Origin: Larkinella sp. C7
GTDB lineage: Bacteria > Bacteroidota > Bacteroidia > Cytophagales > Spirosomataceae
DNA: 64,000 bases
Reading direction: 5' to 3'
NCBI RefSeq assembly: GCF_006149005.1
Contig: NZ_VBSL01000005.1
Span: 310,338 to 374,337 of the forward strand
The translations under genes and the position numbers were made by a program. Position 1 is the stretch's first letter. Every line of letters begins with the position of its first letter. The notes under the pieces are model-generated. The model did not search any database, was not told the DNA's origin, and saw only the letters and a list, made by a program, of their open reading frames with translations. Below, piece after piece: positions 27,265 to 36,135 of this stretch.

Positions 27265-29592
27265 ATGCCCTCAATGACCTCTCGCTTAATAATCCTTTTC
27301 TTACTCCTCGCATTCCAGCTTGCCGCTCAGTCGGTTAGTCTGAAAAACGCAACGCTTCTCGTCTCACCTTCCATTCCGTCGCCCATGCGAACCACCGCTC
27401 CGCAGATGCTGGTGGAGGAAATCGCCAAACGAACCAAGAGCACCCTGAAGCAATCCCAATCCTGGCCCGTCAGTACAACACCGACGATCGTTCTGGCACT
27501 GGCATCCGATCAGGAAGTAGCGGGTAAACCGGTTCCGGCCCGAACAGGAACGGATTGGCCGGAGCAAAAACCGGAGGGCTTCCGCATCGTATCCGCAGGC
27601 ACAACGCTCTGGATCATCGGGGCCGATGCGCGGGGCATTCTGTTCGGCTCCGGCTGGTTGTTGCGGAATGTAAAGATGGATGCGAAGCGGCTCGAACTCG
27701 CCGGGCCGGTCGAATTCGCCAGTGCGCCCGCTTATCCGATCCGTGGACACCAGTTGGGCTACCGAAACACCGCCAATTCGTACGATGCCTGGACGGTAGC
27801 CCAGTTTGACCAGTATTACCGCGAACTGGCCATTTTCGGAACCAACGCCGTGGAAGGCATTCCGTTTCACGAAGAAGGAAAAGGCAGCCCCCATTTTCCC
27901 ATACCGGCAGCCCAGATGCGGGTGCGAATGAGCGAGTTGTGCCAGAAATACGACATGGATTACTGGGTCTGGACCCCGGCGGAATTTGAATTAACCGACG
28001 AAACGAAGCGAAAAGCCGAACTGGAAAACCATGAGGCTTTTTACAAATCCTGCCCCCGGCTCGACCACATTTTCGTCCCCGGCGGTGACCCCGGCGACAA
28101 CCACCCGCGCGAGGTGATGGCGTTCCTGAAAGACCTTCACGGCAGGCTGGTTCAGTACCACCCGAAAGCCAAAATCTGGATTTCATTGCAGGGGTTCAAC
28201 ACGGAGCAGATCGATTATTTTTACAAGTACCTCGAACAGCATAAGCCCACCTGGTTGCAGGGCGTCGTGTCGGGGCCGAGCAGCCCACCGATGGCCGAAA
28301 CCCGTTTTCGCTTGCCCAAAACCTACCAGCACCGCGAATATCCGGACATCACCCACAACGTTCGCTGTGAGTTTCCGGTAGAGCGCTGGGACCAGGCCTA
28401 CACGCTGACCCTGGGCCGCGAAGCCATCAACCCACGACCCTTTTTCTTTGCCGGTATTCACGGGAAATACGCGCCGTTCACCGACGGTTTTGTATCGTAT
28501 TCCGATGGTTGTCACGATGATATTAACAAAGTGGTGTGGAGCCAGCGGGGGTGGGACCCGACCAAAGACGTCAATGAGATTCTGAACGATTACAGCCGGT
28601 TTTTCTTCGGCTGGCCCCTGGCGAGCGATGCCGCCGACGGCATTGCAGCCCTCGAAGCCAACTGGAAAGGCCCGTTGGCCCAGAATGGCGGGGTCGAAGC
28701 GACGTTTTCCTTCTGGAAAAATCTGGAAACCGCTCATCCTGAACTGAAAACCAACTGGCGCTGGCAAATGCTGGTCCTACGGGCCACCTACGATGCCTAC
28801 ACGCGTCGCCGGTTGCTTTACGAGCAGGGACTGGAAAAAACCGCCAACACCTTGCTGGCGCAGGCCACCGAAACCGGTATTGAAAAAACACTGGCGTTGG
28901 CCCTGGCTACGGAAGAGCAGGCGGATAAAGAACCGGTTTCGGTGGAGTTGCGGAAGAAAATTGAAACGCTGTGTGCCGATTTGTACGCATCGATCGGTCT
29001 GCAAACCAGCGTCCCGAAATACAAAGCCAAGAACTATGAACGCGGCTGTTTGCTCGATTTTGTCGATTATCCGCTCAACAACCGCTGGTGGCTGGCCGAC
29101 GAATTTAAAAAAATCCGGGCCATGAAAACGCCGAAAGAGCAACTGGAACGAATGCACGTCATTGGCAACTGGGAAACGCCCGGTGTCGGCAGTTATTACG
29201 ATGATGTGTCGAGTGGTGGCAACAGCCCGCGCGTGAAAACCATTTCCGAAGACGCCACGGACATTGCCTGGTGGGACAACGGCTCCAGCCGCGCCCGGCT
29301 ATCGACGCAAACCTTCCAGAACGAACCGGCCCTGGACTATGACAACCTCGACCCCGGCGCGCGTTACATCATTCGGGTAACGGGTTCCGGCGACGCCCTG
29401 CTGCGGGTCGACGGCCAGCGCCTGAAACCTTTGCTTTACAACAAAGCCACCGAAACGTTTAAGGAATGGATTGTGCCGCTTTCACTCACGCAGGACGGTC
29501 GCATTTCCGTGACTTTCGACGAACCGGAAGAGTCGCACCTCAACTGGCGCCAACACTCGAAGATTTCGGACGTGTGGTTGTTGAAGCAGTAA
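27265..29592 (+). CDS. Secreted GH20-zincin-like-domain glycoside hydrolase candidate, unclassified (copy 1)
   Basis: 775-aa exported protein. After a signal peptide (ends FQLAA) comes a GH20 domain-2-like zincin fold (about 25-150, with GTTLWIIGADARGILFGSGW), as in hexosaminidases and alpha-glucuronidases, then a TIM-barrel-like body. Conserved acid-rich motifs shared with the paralogue at 40168: YPIRGHQLGYR, VPGGDPGD (Asp275, Asp278), YPDITHN (Asp361, His364), GREAINPRP (Glu386) and SYSDGCHDDINKVVW (Asp414, Asp418, Asp419). C-terminal part is helical plus a small beta domain. Catalytic residues and linkage cannot be fixed from sequence; similarity to GH67/GH84-type layout is my inference. 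Confidence 0.75.
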   Translation: MPSMTSRLIILFLLLAFQLAAQSVSLKNATLLVSPSIPSPMRTTAPQMLVEEIAKRTKSTLKQSQSWPVSTTPTIVLALASDQEVAGKPVPARTGTDWPEQKPEGFRIVSAGTTLWIIGADARGILFGSGWLLRNVKMDAKRLELAGPVEFASAPAYPIRGHQLGYRNTANSYDAWTVAQFDQYYRELAIFGTNAVEGIPFHEEGKGSPHFPIPAAQMRVRMSELCQKYDMDYWVWTPAEFELTDETKRKAELENHEAFYKSCPRLDHIFVPGGDPGDNHPREVMAFLKDLHGRLVQYHPKAKIWISLQGFNTEQIDYFYKYLEQHKPTWLQGVVSGPSSPPMAETRFRLPKTYQHREYPDITHNVRCEFPVERWDQAYTLTLGREAINPRPFFFAGIHGKYAPFTDGFVSYSDGCHDDINKVVWSQRGWDPTKDVNEILNDYSRFFFGWPLASDAADGIAALEANWKGPLAQNGGVEATFSFWKNLETAHPELKTNWRWQMLVLRATYDAYTRRRLLYEQGLEKTANTLLAQATETGIEKTLALALATEEQADKEPVSVELRKKIETLCADLYASIGLQTSVPKYKAKNYERGCLLDFVDYPLNNRWWLADEFKKIRAMKTPKEQLERMHVIGNWETPGVGSYYDDVSSGGNSPRVKTISEDATDIAWWDNGSSRARLSTQTFQNEPALDYDNLDPGARYIIRVTGSGDALLRVDGQRLKPLLYNKATETFKEWIVPLSLTQDGRISVTFDEPEESHLNWRQHSKISDVWLLKQ

Positions 29593-29599
29593 CCCGAAA

Positions 29600-30295
29600 C
29601 TACATTTCGCGGATCCGAATCTGCCGGAAAGCCGATTCATCGCCGTGGTCCTGCAACAGGAGGTAGCCCTCTTCCATGACGCCAAAATCCTCGACGGTTT
29701 TGAATTTACTTTGGGCTTTGGCCGCTTTAAACCGCTCGTCACCACGCTCGTAGTCAACGACTTTGACGCCATTGAGCCAGTGTTCGACGTGCTTGCCGTT
29801 CACGACCACGCGACCTTCGTTCCATTGACCGATGGGTTTCAGTTTCCGTTCCGACGGAGCAAATAACTCGTATAGGCCCGCCGTGCGTCGCTTGTCGTCT
29901 TTATCACCGGCGATATCCTTGTTGCCCTGGTCATCGATGATCTGGTATTCGCAGCCCAGCCAGCCGCCATCGGGGTATTTCTTGACGAAATACTTCAACC
30001 CGCTGTTGGCCCCCGGCGTCAGTTTGAACTCAAACCGCAAGTCGAAATTCCTGAATTTCCGGCGCGAAACGAGGTCGCCCCCCCGCTTCGATTTGTCTCC
30101 GCCTTTATTGGCCACCAGCGTTTTGTTGTCAATGGACCAACCTTCTGTCGGAAATTGATCGGATTTCGCACTGATCCACTGACTGGTGTTGGTACCGTCG
30201 AAAAGCCAGATCCAATCCGACTGGCCGGTTTTCGGTTGGTTTTCATACGGTATAAAGGAACTGGTAACGAGAAAAACCGCGATCAAAAAAATCAT
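29600..30295 (-). CDS. DUF1080 (3-keto-disaccharide hydrolase family) secreted protein
   Basis: 231-aa exported protein with signal peptide (MIFLIAVFLVTSSFI). It has the DUF1080 jelly-roll signature: WLFDGTNTSQWISAK, FDLRFEFKLTPGANSGLKYF, CEYQIIDDQGN, AGLYELFAPS and EEGYLLLQDHG. Members cleave 3-keto-glycosides made by Gfo/Idh/MocA oxidoreductases or bind glycans. It converges on the GH-like gene with only 7 bp between stops and shares strand with the regulator and transporter genes 30328-33365. Hydrolase of an oxidised glycoside is the likely role. Confidence 0.87.
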   Translation of the reverse strand: MIFLIAVFLVTSSFIPYENQPKTGQSDWIWLFDGTNTSQWISAKSDQFPTEGWSIDNKTLVANKGGDKSKRGGDLVSRRKFRNFDLRFEFKLTPGANSGLKYFVKKYPDGGWLGCEYQIIDDQGNKDIAGDKDDKRRTAGLYELFAPSERKLKPIGQWNEGRVVVNGKHVEHWLNGVKVVDYERGDERFKAAKAQSKFKTVEDFGVMEEGYLLLQDHGDESAFRQIRIREM

Positions 30296-30327
30296 AAATT
30301 CAGGGGGTTAGGTGTAAAAAGTAACGT

Positions 30328-30780
30328 TTAGCGCTTCAAAACATAATATCGGTGGACAATAAACGAAATTGGCAAACCAATGCAAACCACCAGGATCGCA
30401 ATGCCCAGGAAGGCGCTTTCCAGGGTTAGCGGTCCCCGGGAAACCCTGGACATCGGCACAACCACCAGGTTCATGACCGCCCAAACGACCATCCCGTAGA
30501 GCAAGCCACTCAGCAGCTTGTGTTTCCGAAACAGCGGGATTTGCGGAAAGAGCAAGAAATAGGCGATGGCAAAGGAAAAAGCGATCAGATAATGAAAAAG
30601 CAGCCCAAATAATGCCATTTCATCTCCGCCAGTAAAAGCCTCTCGTCCGAATACTCCACTGGCGATATATTTTAGAAGTGGAACCGGTTTCATTTTTCCC
30701 AAAAGGATGATGGCAGCAAGAATGTCTAGGGTTCCGGAGGTAAAACCCGCCAGCAAAATCGTTTTCAGAGAAGATTTCAT
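30328..30780 (-). CDS. Small four-helix membrane protein, unknown
   Basis: 150-aa integral membrane protein with about four hydrophobic segments (TILLAGFTSGTLDILAAIIL; LLFHYLIAFSFAIAYFLLF; LLYGMVVWAVMNLVVVPMS; FLGIAILVVCIGLPISFIV). No family recognised with certainty; proteins of this size and topology occur singly in many Bacteroidota genomes. Located 32 bp from the DUF1080 gene and upstream of it on the same strand, so co-transcription is possible. Confidence 0.65.
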   Translation of the reverse strand: MKSSLKTILLAGFTSGTLDILAAIILLGKMKPVPLLKYIASGVFGREAFTGGDEMALFGLLFHYLIAFSFAIAYFLLFPQIPLFRKHKLLSGLLYGMVVWAVMNLVVVPMSRVSRGPLTLESAFLGIAILVVCIGLPISFIVHRYYVLKR

Positions 30781-30789
30781 CGGTTTAAG

Positions 30790-30866
30790 GAGTTACTGCA
30801 GAAGGAAAAAGAGTTTAATGGAGTTTTTTACTTTTATTTTCTCTGGGTAACTCGTTTTTCCTCTGC
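30790..30866. repeat. Imperfect hairpin between membrane protein and regulator genes
   Basis: Arms at about 30790-30813 (GAGTTACTGCAGAAGGAAAA plus AGAG) and 30851-30866 (CTCGTTTTTCCTCTGC), pairing best over GCAGAAGGAAAAAGAG. The right arm continues into GCGAAATAATCTTATTTT, the same vocabulary as the hairpins at 27190 and 32057. Confidence 0.5.
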
Positions 30867-30884
30867 GAAATAATCTTATTTTCT

Positions 30885-32048
30885 CTATTTACCAGCTACG
30901 TATTGATTCCGGAATTCACTGGGCGAACAGCCCTTCACCTGCCGGAACTGGCGGGCAATGTTCTTGCTGTCGGTCAGTCCCATGTCAAGCGCAATTTCAA
31001 ACACCGTCATGTCGGTCTCCAGCAGTTTCTGGGTAAATTTTTCGATCCGCAGGTTAAAGATATACTTGTAAATCGGATAACCGGTAATGGTCAGAAACCG
31101 CTTTTCCAGCGCCCGGCGCGACAGCGGAACCTGTCTGACAACCTCTTCCACCTGGAGGTTTTTATCGATGTTCTGGTGAATGTATTTCAGGGAGGAAGCA
31201 ATGTAATGGTCGTTGGTGGCGTAGATGTCGGTCGAGTGGCGCGTCACCACCTGCGTCGGTTTCACCACAATATCGTAAAAACCGGTCACCCCCGTCCGGA
31301 TCATGTGGTCGAGCAGTTTGGCCGAATCGTAGCCGCCCTTCTCCGCATCCAGCGCAATGCTCGACAGGGGCGGATCAGACAGCTCACAGATCGTTTCATC
31401 GTTATCGACGCCCAGCACGGCGACTTCTTCGGGAATGCGAATCCCGGTTTGCCGACACGTCTCCGTAATGTGTTGACCCTGACGGTCGTCGCAGGCCATA
31501 ATCGCAATGGGCTTGGGTAAGGATTGCAGCCAATGGCTCAACGCACTGGGTTTATAATACCACAATTCGCTGGATTGCGCCTTCGTATGCTCGAAGGAAT
31601 GGACGCCATACCCGGCACTTTTGATCCGGTTTTCAAACCCTTCCGCCCGCTCCCGCGACCAGACAATATCTTTAAAACCGTAAAACGCAAACTGAGTAAA
31701 TCCTTTTTTCAGGAAGTAATCGGCTGCCATCGCTCCGGCTTCGTGGTAGGCTCCGGTGATGTTCGGAATGTCGTCAAACCGCTCTTTAAAATCCTGGGCA
31801 ATAACGGCAATACCGGCCTTGATGATTTCTGAAATCTCTCTGTCGTTATAAAACTGTCCGATAATGCCGTCGGCTCCCCACTCCTGCGCCCATTGCAGAA
31901 TGCCTTTTATCCCGATGGTTTCACGGTAAAAAAGCGGCATTCGGCAAAACACCCAGGGGCCATGTTCGCGGGAGTATTTGGTAACGCCCTTCAACAGACT
32001 TTTGCTATAGTCCTCGGCAAAGTCGATCAGGAGGATGATTTTATACAT
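30885..32048 (-). CDS. XylR-type regulator (LacI-like sensor with AraC DNA-binding domain)
   Basis: 387-aa cytoplasmic transcription factor. The N-terminal two thirds (about 1-275) has the periplasmic-binding-protein-like sugar sensor seen in XylR (VLGVDNDETICELSDPPLSS near residue 220); the C-terminal third (about 285-387) is an AraC-type double helix-turn-helix (HQNIDKNLQVEEVVRQVPLS, FEIALDMGLTDSKNIARQFR). This order (sensor first, AraC last) defines XylR. Upstream gene on the same strand is a sugar transporter (32112), so it likely controls the surrounding carbohydrate genes; effector unknown. Confidence 0.9.
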   Translation of the reverse strand: MYKIILLIDFAEDYSKSLLKGVTKYSREHGPWVFCRMPLFYRETIGIKGILQWAQEWGADGIIGQFYNDREISEIIKAGIAVIAQDFKERFDDIPNITGAYHEAGAMAADYFLKKGFTQFAFYGFKDIVWSRERAEGFENRIKSAGYGVHSFEHTKAQSSELWYYKPSALSHWLQSLPKPIAIMACDDRQGQHITETCRQTGIRIPEEVAVLGVDNDETICELSDPPLSSIALDAEKGGYDSAKLLDHMIRTGVTGFYDIVVKPTQVVTRHSTDIYATNDHYIASSLKYIHQNIDKNLQVEEVVRQVPLSRRALEKRFLTITGYPIYKYIFNLRIEKFTQKLLETDMTVFEIALDMGLTDSKNIARQFRQVKGCSPSEFRNQYVAGK

Positions 32049-32056
32049 GAGATATG

Positions 32057-32102
32057 TTTCGCAGAGTTTTTTCGCTGATTTACTCCGCTAAACTCTGCGA
32101 AA
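32057..32102. repeat. 12-bp perfect inverted repeat, GCGAAATAA family
   Basis: TTTCGCAGAGTT (32057-32068) and AACTCTGCGAAA (32091-32102) are exact complements with a 22-nt spacer, between the MFS transporter gene and the xylR-type gene. Continues into ATAACCCTTTTT. Confidence 0.65.
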
Positions 32103-32111
32103 TAACCCTTT

Positions 32112-33365
32112 TTACTCAAATAATTCCCGAAAACTCTTCACCGTTGCATTATTCACCAACGGCCGCGCCCAGATGCCGATGCTGAAAATATAGCCCAGTG
32201 TCAGCAACAGAAACAACATCGCCAGCCGCAGGCCCATCAACTCGCCCAGACCGCCTATGATCAGCGGCACGACGGCTCCGCCCGCAATACCCGTACACAG
32301 TATTCCCGAGAACGTCCCGTGGTGGTGCGGCACCGAATTAAGCGCCAGTGACACCGTGATCGACCACATGACGGACGCGAAAAACCCGGTAAGTGGAAAA
32401 GCGTAAATCGCCAGTTCCCTGGTGCCAAACAAACCCGCCAGCAGGGAAAGAATGGCCCCGGCGGCAAACAGCATCAACACCCGGCGGCTGTCGAAAATCT
32501 TGAGCAACAACAAGCCGAGCAGGCATCCGACCGTTAGCAAACCCCAGAAATACGCGATCACGGAAGCTCCCGTGGTGGCCGGATCGACGCCGTGGTAGGT
32601 TTGGAGAAATTGGGAGGTCCAGTTGGCAATGCCCTGTTCCGTACCAACATAGGCGAAAATTCCGCAGAAAAACAGCCACACGGTTTTGTTGCCGAGCAGG
32701 TCTTTAAACGCTTTGCCGGTATCGATTTTTTCATCTTCTTTCAGTTCTACTTCGGGAAACCGGACGAAGTAAATGACGACCACCATCAGCAAGGCCGTCA
32801 GGGCAAAAACCCAATACAGCGACACCCACCGCAGATTCGCTGGCACCAGTTGATTCAGGAGGGCAATGACCGACGAAGATTCTGTACCGGAATGCACATG
32901 GCTTACTAAATAACTGTATAACAGCGGACTCAGAAACGATGCCGCGCCAAAAAATAGCTGCGCCAGCACGGAGTTGAACGCAAACTGCGCTTCGCCACCC
33001 GCCACCCGCAGCAACGGATTGATCACCACCTGCAACATCGCCATGCCGAGACCAATCAGAAATAGGGAGAACAGGGCAATGGAAAAACCGGGCATCAGCG
33101 CGAAGAGCAGGGCACCCGCAAAAGCCAGAAAAAAAGCCCCCAGCAACACCGGTTTTTCCCGGTATTTTTCGACCAGCAGGCCCGACGGAATCGACATCAC
33201 CCCGTAGGCCACGAAGAACGCAAACGGCAGAAAACCGGCCAGACCAATGCTCAACTCAAAACTTTTGATGATGTCCGGGATCAGCGGCCCCAGGATATTG
33301 GTCAGAAACGAAATAACGAAAAAGATCAGCAGAATCAGAATGACAATCAGGGAGTTGTGCTTCAT
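32112..33365 (-). CDS. Sugar MFS transporter, FucP/NagP-like
   Basis: Inner-membrane sugar:proton symporter of 417 aa with about twelve membrane segments. The first segment group (FLTNILGPLIPDIIKSFELS, LPFAFFVAYGVMSIPSGLLV) and the motif GLGMAMLQVVINPLLRVAGG are typical of the FucP family, which includes the N-acetylglucosamine transporter NagP. The next gene on the same strand upstream is a GH20 beta-hexosaminidase and the divergent gene is NagX-like, so N-acetylhexosamine import is the favoured substrate (inference). Confidence 0.88.
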   Translation of the reverse strand: MKHNSLIVILILLIFFVISFLTNILGPLIPDIIKSFELSIGLAGFLPFAFFVAYGVMSIPSGLLVEKYREKPVLLGAFFLAFAGALLFALMPGFSIALFSLFLIGLGMAMLQVVINPLLRVAGGEAQFAFNSVLAQLFFGAASFLSPLLYSYLVSHVHSGTESSSVIALLNQLVPANLRWVSLYWVFALTALLMVVVIYFVRFPEVELKEDEKIDTGKAFKDLLGNKTVWLFFCGIFAYVGTEQGIANWTSQFLQTYHGVDPATTGASVIAYFWGLLTVGCLLGLLLLKIFDSRRVLMLFAAGAILSLLAGLFGTRELAIYAFPLTGFFASVMWSITVSLALNSVPHHHGTFSGILCTGIAGGAVVPLIIGGLGELMGLRLAMLFLLLTLGYIFSIGIWARPLVNNATVKSFRELFE

Positions 33366-33397
33366 GGCCTGGGCGGTTTGGATGGGAACGCCGATTG

Positions 33398-33474
33398 AAC
33401 GGATGTAACGAACGGATCAAAAAACGGATTTTAATGTTAATCGGAGAAAATCCGTCCCATCCGTTTAATCCGTT
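33398..33474. repeat. Imperfect hairpin built of AACGGAT repeats
   Basis: The left side carries AACGGAT three times (from 33398, 33411 and 33424) and the right side (33447-33474) the complements ATCCGT/ATCCGTT three times. The right arm overlaps the stop codon of the hexosaminidase gene (33465-33467). Probable terminator or palindromic repeat at the hexosaminidase 3' end. Confidence 0.55.
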
Positions 33475-36047
33475 TTCCCAACAGTCACAACAACCGTCCG
33501 GCTCGACCGGCCAGCCGCATCGAAACTCTTCAGTTTTATGGACCCCGAAACCGCCACCGGTGCCGTATACAAAGTCGATTGCGCCGTTGGCTCGGAGCCG
33601 TCGGTCGTGTAGCGAATCGCCAGACCCGGATATTCACTATTCGCTTTCAGTGTTCCGTTTTCCAGAATAGCTCCCGGCATCGGAATCCGGTAATTGTACC
33701 CGCCATTCAGAACTGCCAGACGCGGCAAGTCCTTTTGTCCCAAGGTGTTGGCAAATACATTCCAGCCCGACTGGATGGCTTTTTCACGGGCATCCCGGTT
33801 TTCGATGGTTTCCCACGGACGCTCGGCGGCCCAGGCACTTTCCACAAATCCGAGCAGTTTCGGTAGCGTGTAGTACTCGAGCATGTCACGCCCTTTCACG
33901 GTTTCGCTCCAGAGCTGCGCTTCGAGGCCGATGACATTTTTACGGGCTTCCGGTTTCATCTTCTCCAAACCGGTGAATACCAGCGGTTTTCCCATGGAGG
34001 TTTTGTAGGTGGTTTTGAACATGTCGAACGGCGCAAAAGCCCAGTTGGCCCGGGTGTCGACAAAACCGCCCCAATACAGGCCCGGTTCCTGCGGATCGTT
34101 GTTGTAGGCCAGGTCGAAATAGAAGTTGGTCACGTTGCACAACACCACCGGATAGCCCGCATTCGCCAGCCGGTTGCCCAGATCCAGATCATAAATATTG
34201 TTCCAGATGTATGGCACCACTTTGCGACCCACGAACTCTGGATTCGGAATGTATTTTCCATCCGCCGACTTGTTCAGGGCCACTTCTTCCCAGCCGTGAA
34301 TTTCCAGGTTCCGCTTTTCGAGCCGTTTCAGCAATCGGCCAAAAAAGTACGTTTGCAGGTTTTTCGGGTCTTTGATCGCCGGATTTTCCTTCAGCAACTG
34401 AGCCGCCAGCGGTGATTTGGTCCAGGCTCCCTCGGCCACTTCATCGCCCCCGGCATGGAACACATCCAGTTTCAAACCGGCTTCCGCGTACATTTTGGTG
34501 ATCTCGTCCACCACTTTTTCGTAGAAGTGATACGTCGATTCCTTCGCCACGCTAACCACGTTATCGGTGTAAGCCTGCGCCGATAAATACACGGATTTGT
34601 CAGCCGGATCGATCAGACGGTATTCGTTCGCTTCGGCTTCCTTGCCTTCTTTCATCAAGCGTTCATACCGCGCTTCCATCGCCTTAATGGCCGCCCGCGC
34701 GTGTCCGGGAAAATTCAGTTCCGGGATCACCTTGATGTGTCGTTCGTTGGCGTATTTCAGGATTTCGATGAAATCGGCTTTCGTATAAAAACCGCTGCCG
34801 TATTTCCCCTCTTCATACGCTTTCGGCCCCGATCCGTACGACGGATGCAGCACGGAAGTTTCCTTCCCGGTCGTGTGTTCGCGCTGGGCGCCCACTTTTG
34901 TCAACTCCGGCAAACCGTCGATTTCCAGCCGCCAGCCTTCGTCTTCGGTCGTATAAAACAGAAAATGGTTGACTTTGTAGGTCGCCAGCAGGTCGAGGAT
35001 GCGCAGAATGGTTTCCTTGGTCTGGAAATTCCGGCTCACATCCACGTGTAAACTCCGGAAGTGAAACCGGGGGGCATCCTCCACCTGAACGTAATTCAGG
35101 GCCACCGCAGCCGCTGGTTTCAGGTAGGTAGCCGTTGGAATCAAAGCCAGCAGGCTCTGTGTGCCGTAGAACACACCGGCAGCATCGCTTCCGGTGATGG
35201 CAATTCCGTTGCCGTCGATACTTAGTTTATACGCTTCTTTGGCAATCCCGTTCACCGAAACCGGCCCGGTTTTGAGCACAATGCCTTTTTCGGATGGCGC
35301 GGTATTCTTGATCGTAAAATCGGTGCCGGTCAGCACTTTCAATTTCTGACTCAGCAACTTCGCTTCATTTTCCAGACCGGCCCCGTAATAAATGGAAAGT
35401 TTATTATCGAGACTAAATGTTCCGGTACCCGCTGTGATTTTAACCGGCGAGGGAATGATTTTCTGCAATTGGGACGCATCGATCAGGCTGAGTGCCAGGT
35501 TGTCCTGATACCGTTTGGCCGCCGTTTGAAGCGGCATCAAATCGTTTTTCCCGCGCAACTGCTGCTCTTTTTTGGCAAAAGGCACCACGGTATATTCTGT
35601 CACCTGAACGATGTTTTCTTCCTTGCCGTCCTGGTCGTAGAAAACGAAATACAGCCCGAGCGGAGAATCCGTATTTTTAATGATTGCTTCCGTTCCGGCA
35701 TACCGGACTTCGGTCGAATCGCCGGCTGCCAGTGCAAATCCGGTATTCGGGGTCATCTTGTACCAATCGCCGTTAATATGCTGAACGGTAGCCGGTTGCG
35801 GTGTTTTTGATGCCAGGATGGGCCGGGGCGACATGTTAAAAAATAGGGCCCAGTTTTTGTCCGTAAGGGCCGATTCGCCGTGATTTTTCAGAATAAACCG
35901 GGCTTCAAAACCGCCTTCGACATCGGTAAAATTGCTCACCAATTCCCAGGAAACGGCAATTTTCCCCGCTTCTTTTTCGGATGATTTGCATCCGTTCAGC
36001 AGGAGTAATACGGCGAAAAAAGCCGTGAGGCAAAAAAAGTTACGCAT
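33465..36047 (-). CDS. GH20 beta-N-acetylhexosaminidase lipoprotein
   Basis: 860-aa lipoprotein (lipobox NGC, Cys20) that removes terminal beta-GlcNAc/GalNAc. Domains: CHB_HEX-like N-terminal domain (about 30-150, VSWELVSNFTDVEGGFEARF), GH20b zincin-like domain (about 185-320), GH20 catalytic barrel with HAGGDEVAEGAW (catalytic pair Asp535-Glu536), and a CHB_HEX_C-like chitobiase C-terminal domain (IRYTTDGSEPTAQSTLY). Catalytic pair intact. Substrate-assisted mechanism is known for the family. With the NagP-like and NagX-like neighbours it forms an N-acetylglucosamine or chitin oligosaccharide module. Confidence 0.94.
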   Translation of the reverse strand: MRNFFCLTAFFAVLLLLNGCKSSEKEAGKIAVSWELVSNFTDVEGGFEARFILKNHGESALTDKNWALFFNMSPRPILASKTPQPATVQHINGDWYKMTPNTGFALAAGDSTEVRYAGTEAIIKNTDSPLGLYFVFYDQDGKEENIVQVTEYTVVPFAKKEQQLRGKNDLMPLQTAAKRYQDNLALSLIDASQLQKIIPSPVKITAGTGTFSLDNKLSIYYGAGLENEAKLLSQKLKVLTGTDFTIKNTAPSEKGIVLKTGPVSVNGIAKEAYKLSIDGNGIAITGSDAAGVFYGTQSLLALIPTATYLKPAAAVALNYVQVEDAPRFHFRSLHVDVSRNFQTKETILRILDLLATYKVNHFLFYTTEDEGWRLEIDGLPELTKVGAQREHTTGKETSVLHPSYGSGPKAYEEGKYGSGFYTKADFIEILKYANERHIKVIPELNFPGHARAAIKAMEARYERLMKEGKEAEANEYRLIDPADKSVYLSAQAYTDNVVSVAKESTYHFYEKVVDEITKMYAEAGLKLDVFHAGGDEVAEGAWTKSPLAAQLLKENPAIKDPKNLQTYFFGRLLKRLEKRNLEIHGWEEVALNKSADGKYIPNPEFVGRKVVPYIWNNIYDLDLGNRLANAGYPVVLCNVTNFYFDLAYNNDPQEPGLYWGGFVDTRANWAFAPFDMFKTTYKTSMGKPLVFTGLEKMKPEARKNVIGLEAQLWSETVKGRDMLEYYTLPKLLGFVESAWAAERPWETIENRDAREKAIQSGWNVFANTLGQKDLPRLAVLNGGYNYRIPMPGAILENGTLKANSEYPGLAIRYTTDGSEPTAQSTLYTAPVAVSGSIKLKSFDAAGRSSRTVVVTVGKTD

Positions 36048-36073
36048 GGAAGGGGTAGTTAAGTAGCCTTAAT

Positions 36074-36091
36074 AATACGGAATAGCGTATT
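36074..36091. promoter_or_regulatory. Candidate operator between hexosaminidase and NagX-like genes
   Basis: AATACG (36074-36079), 6-nt spacer GAATAG, CGTATT (36086-36091), flanked by A/T-rich sequence, in the 88-bp divergent gap. The dyad symmetry and position suggest a repressor or activator site; the cognate regulator is not identified. Confidence 0.35.
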
Positions 36092-36135
36092 AAAAATACC
36101 ACTGGCTTTCAAAGACTTTTTCAACTTCCGTTTCG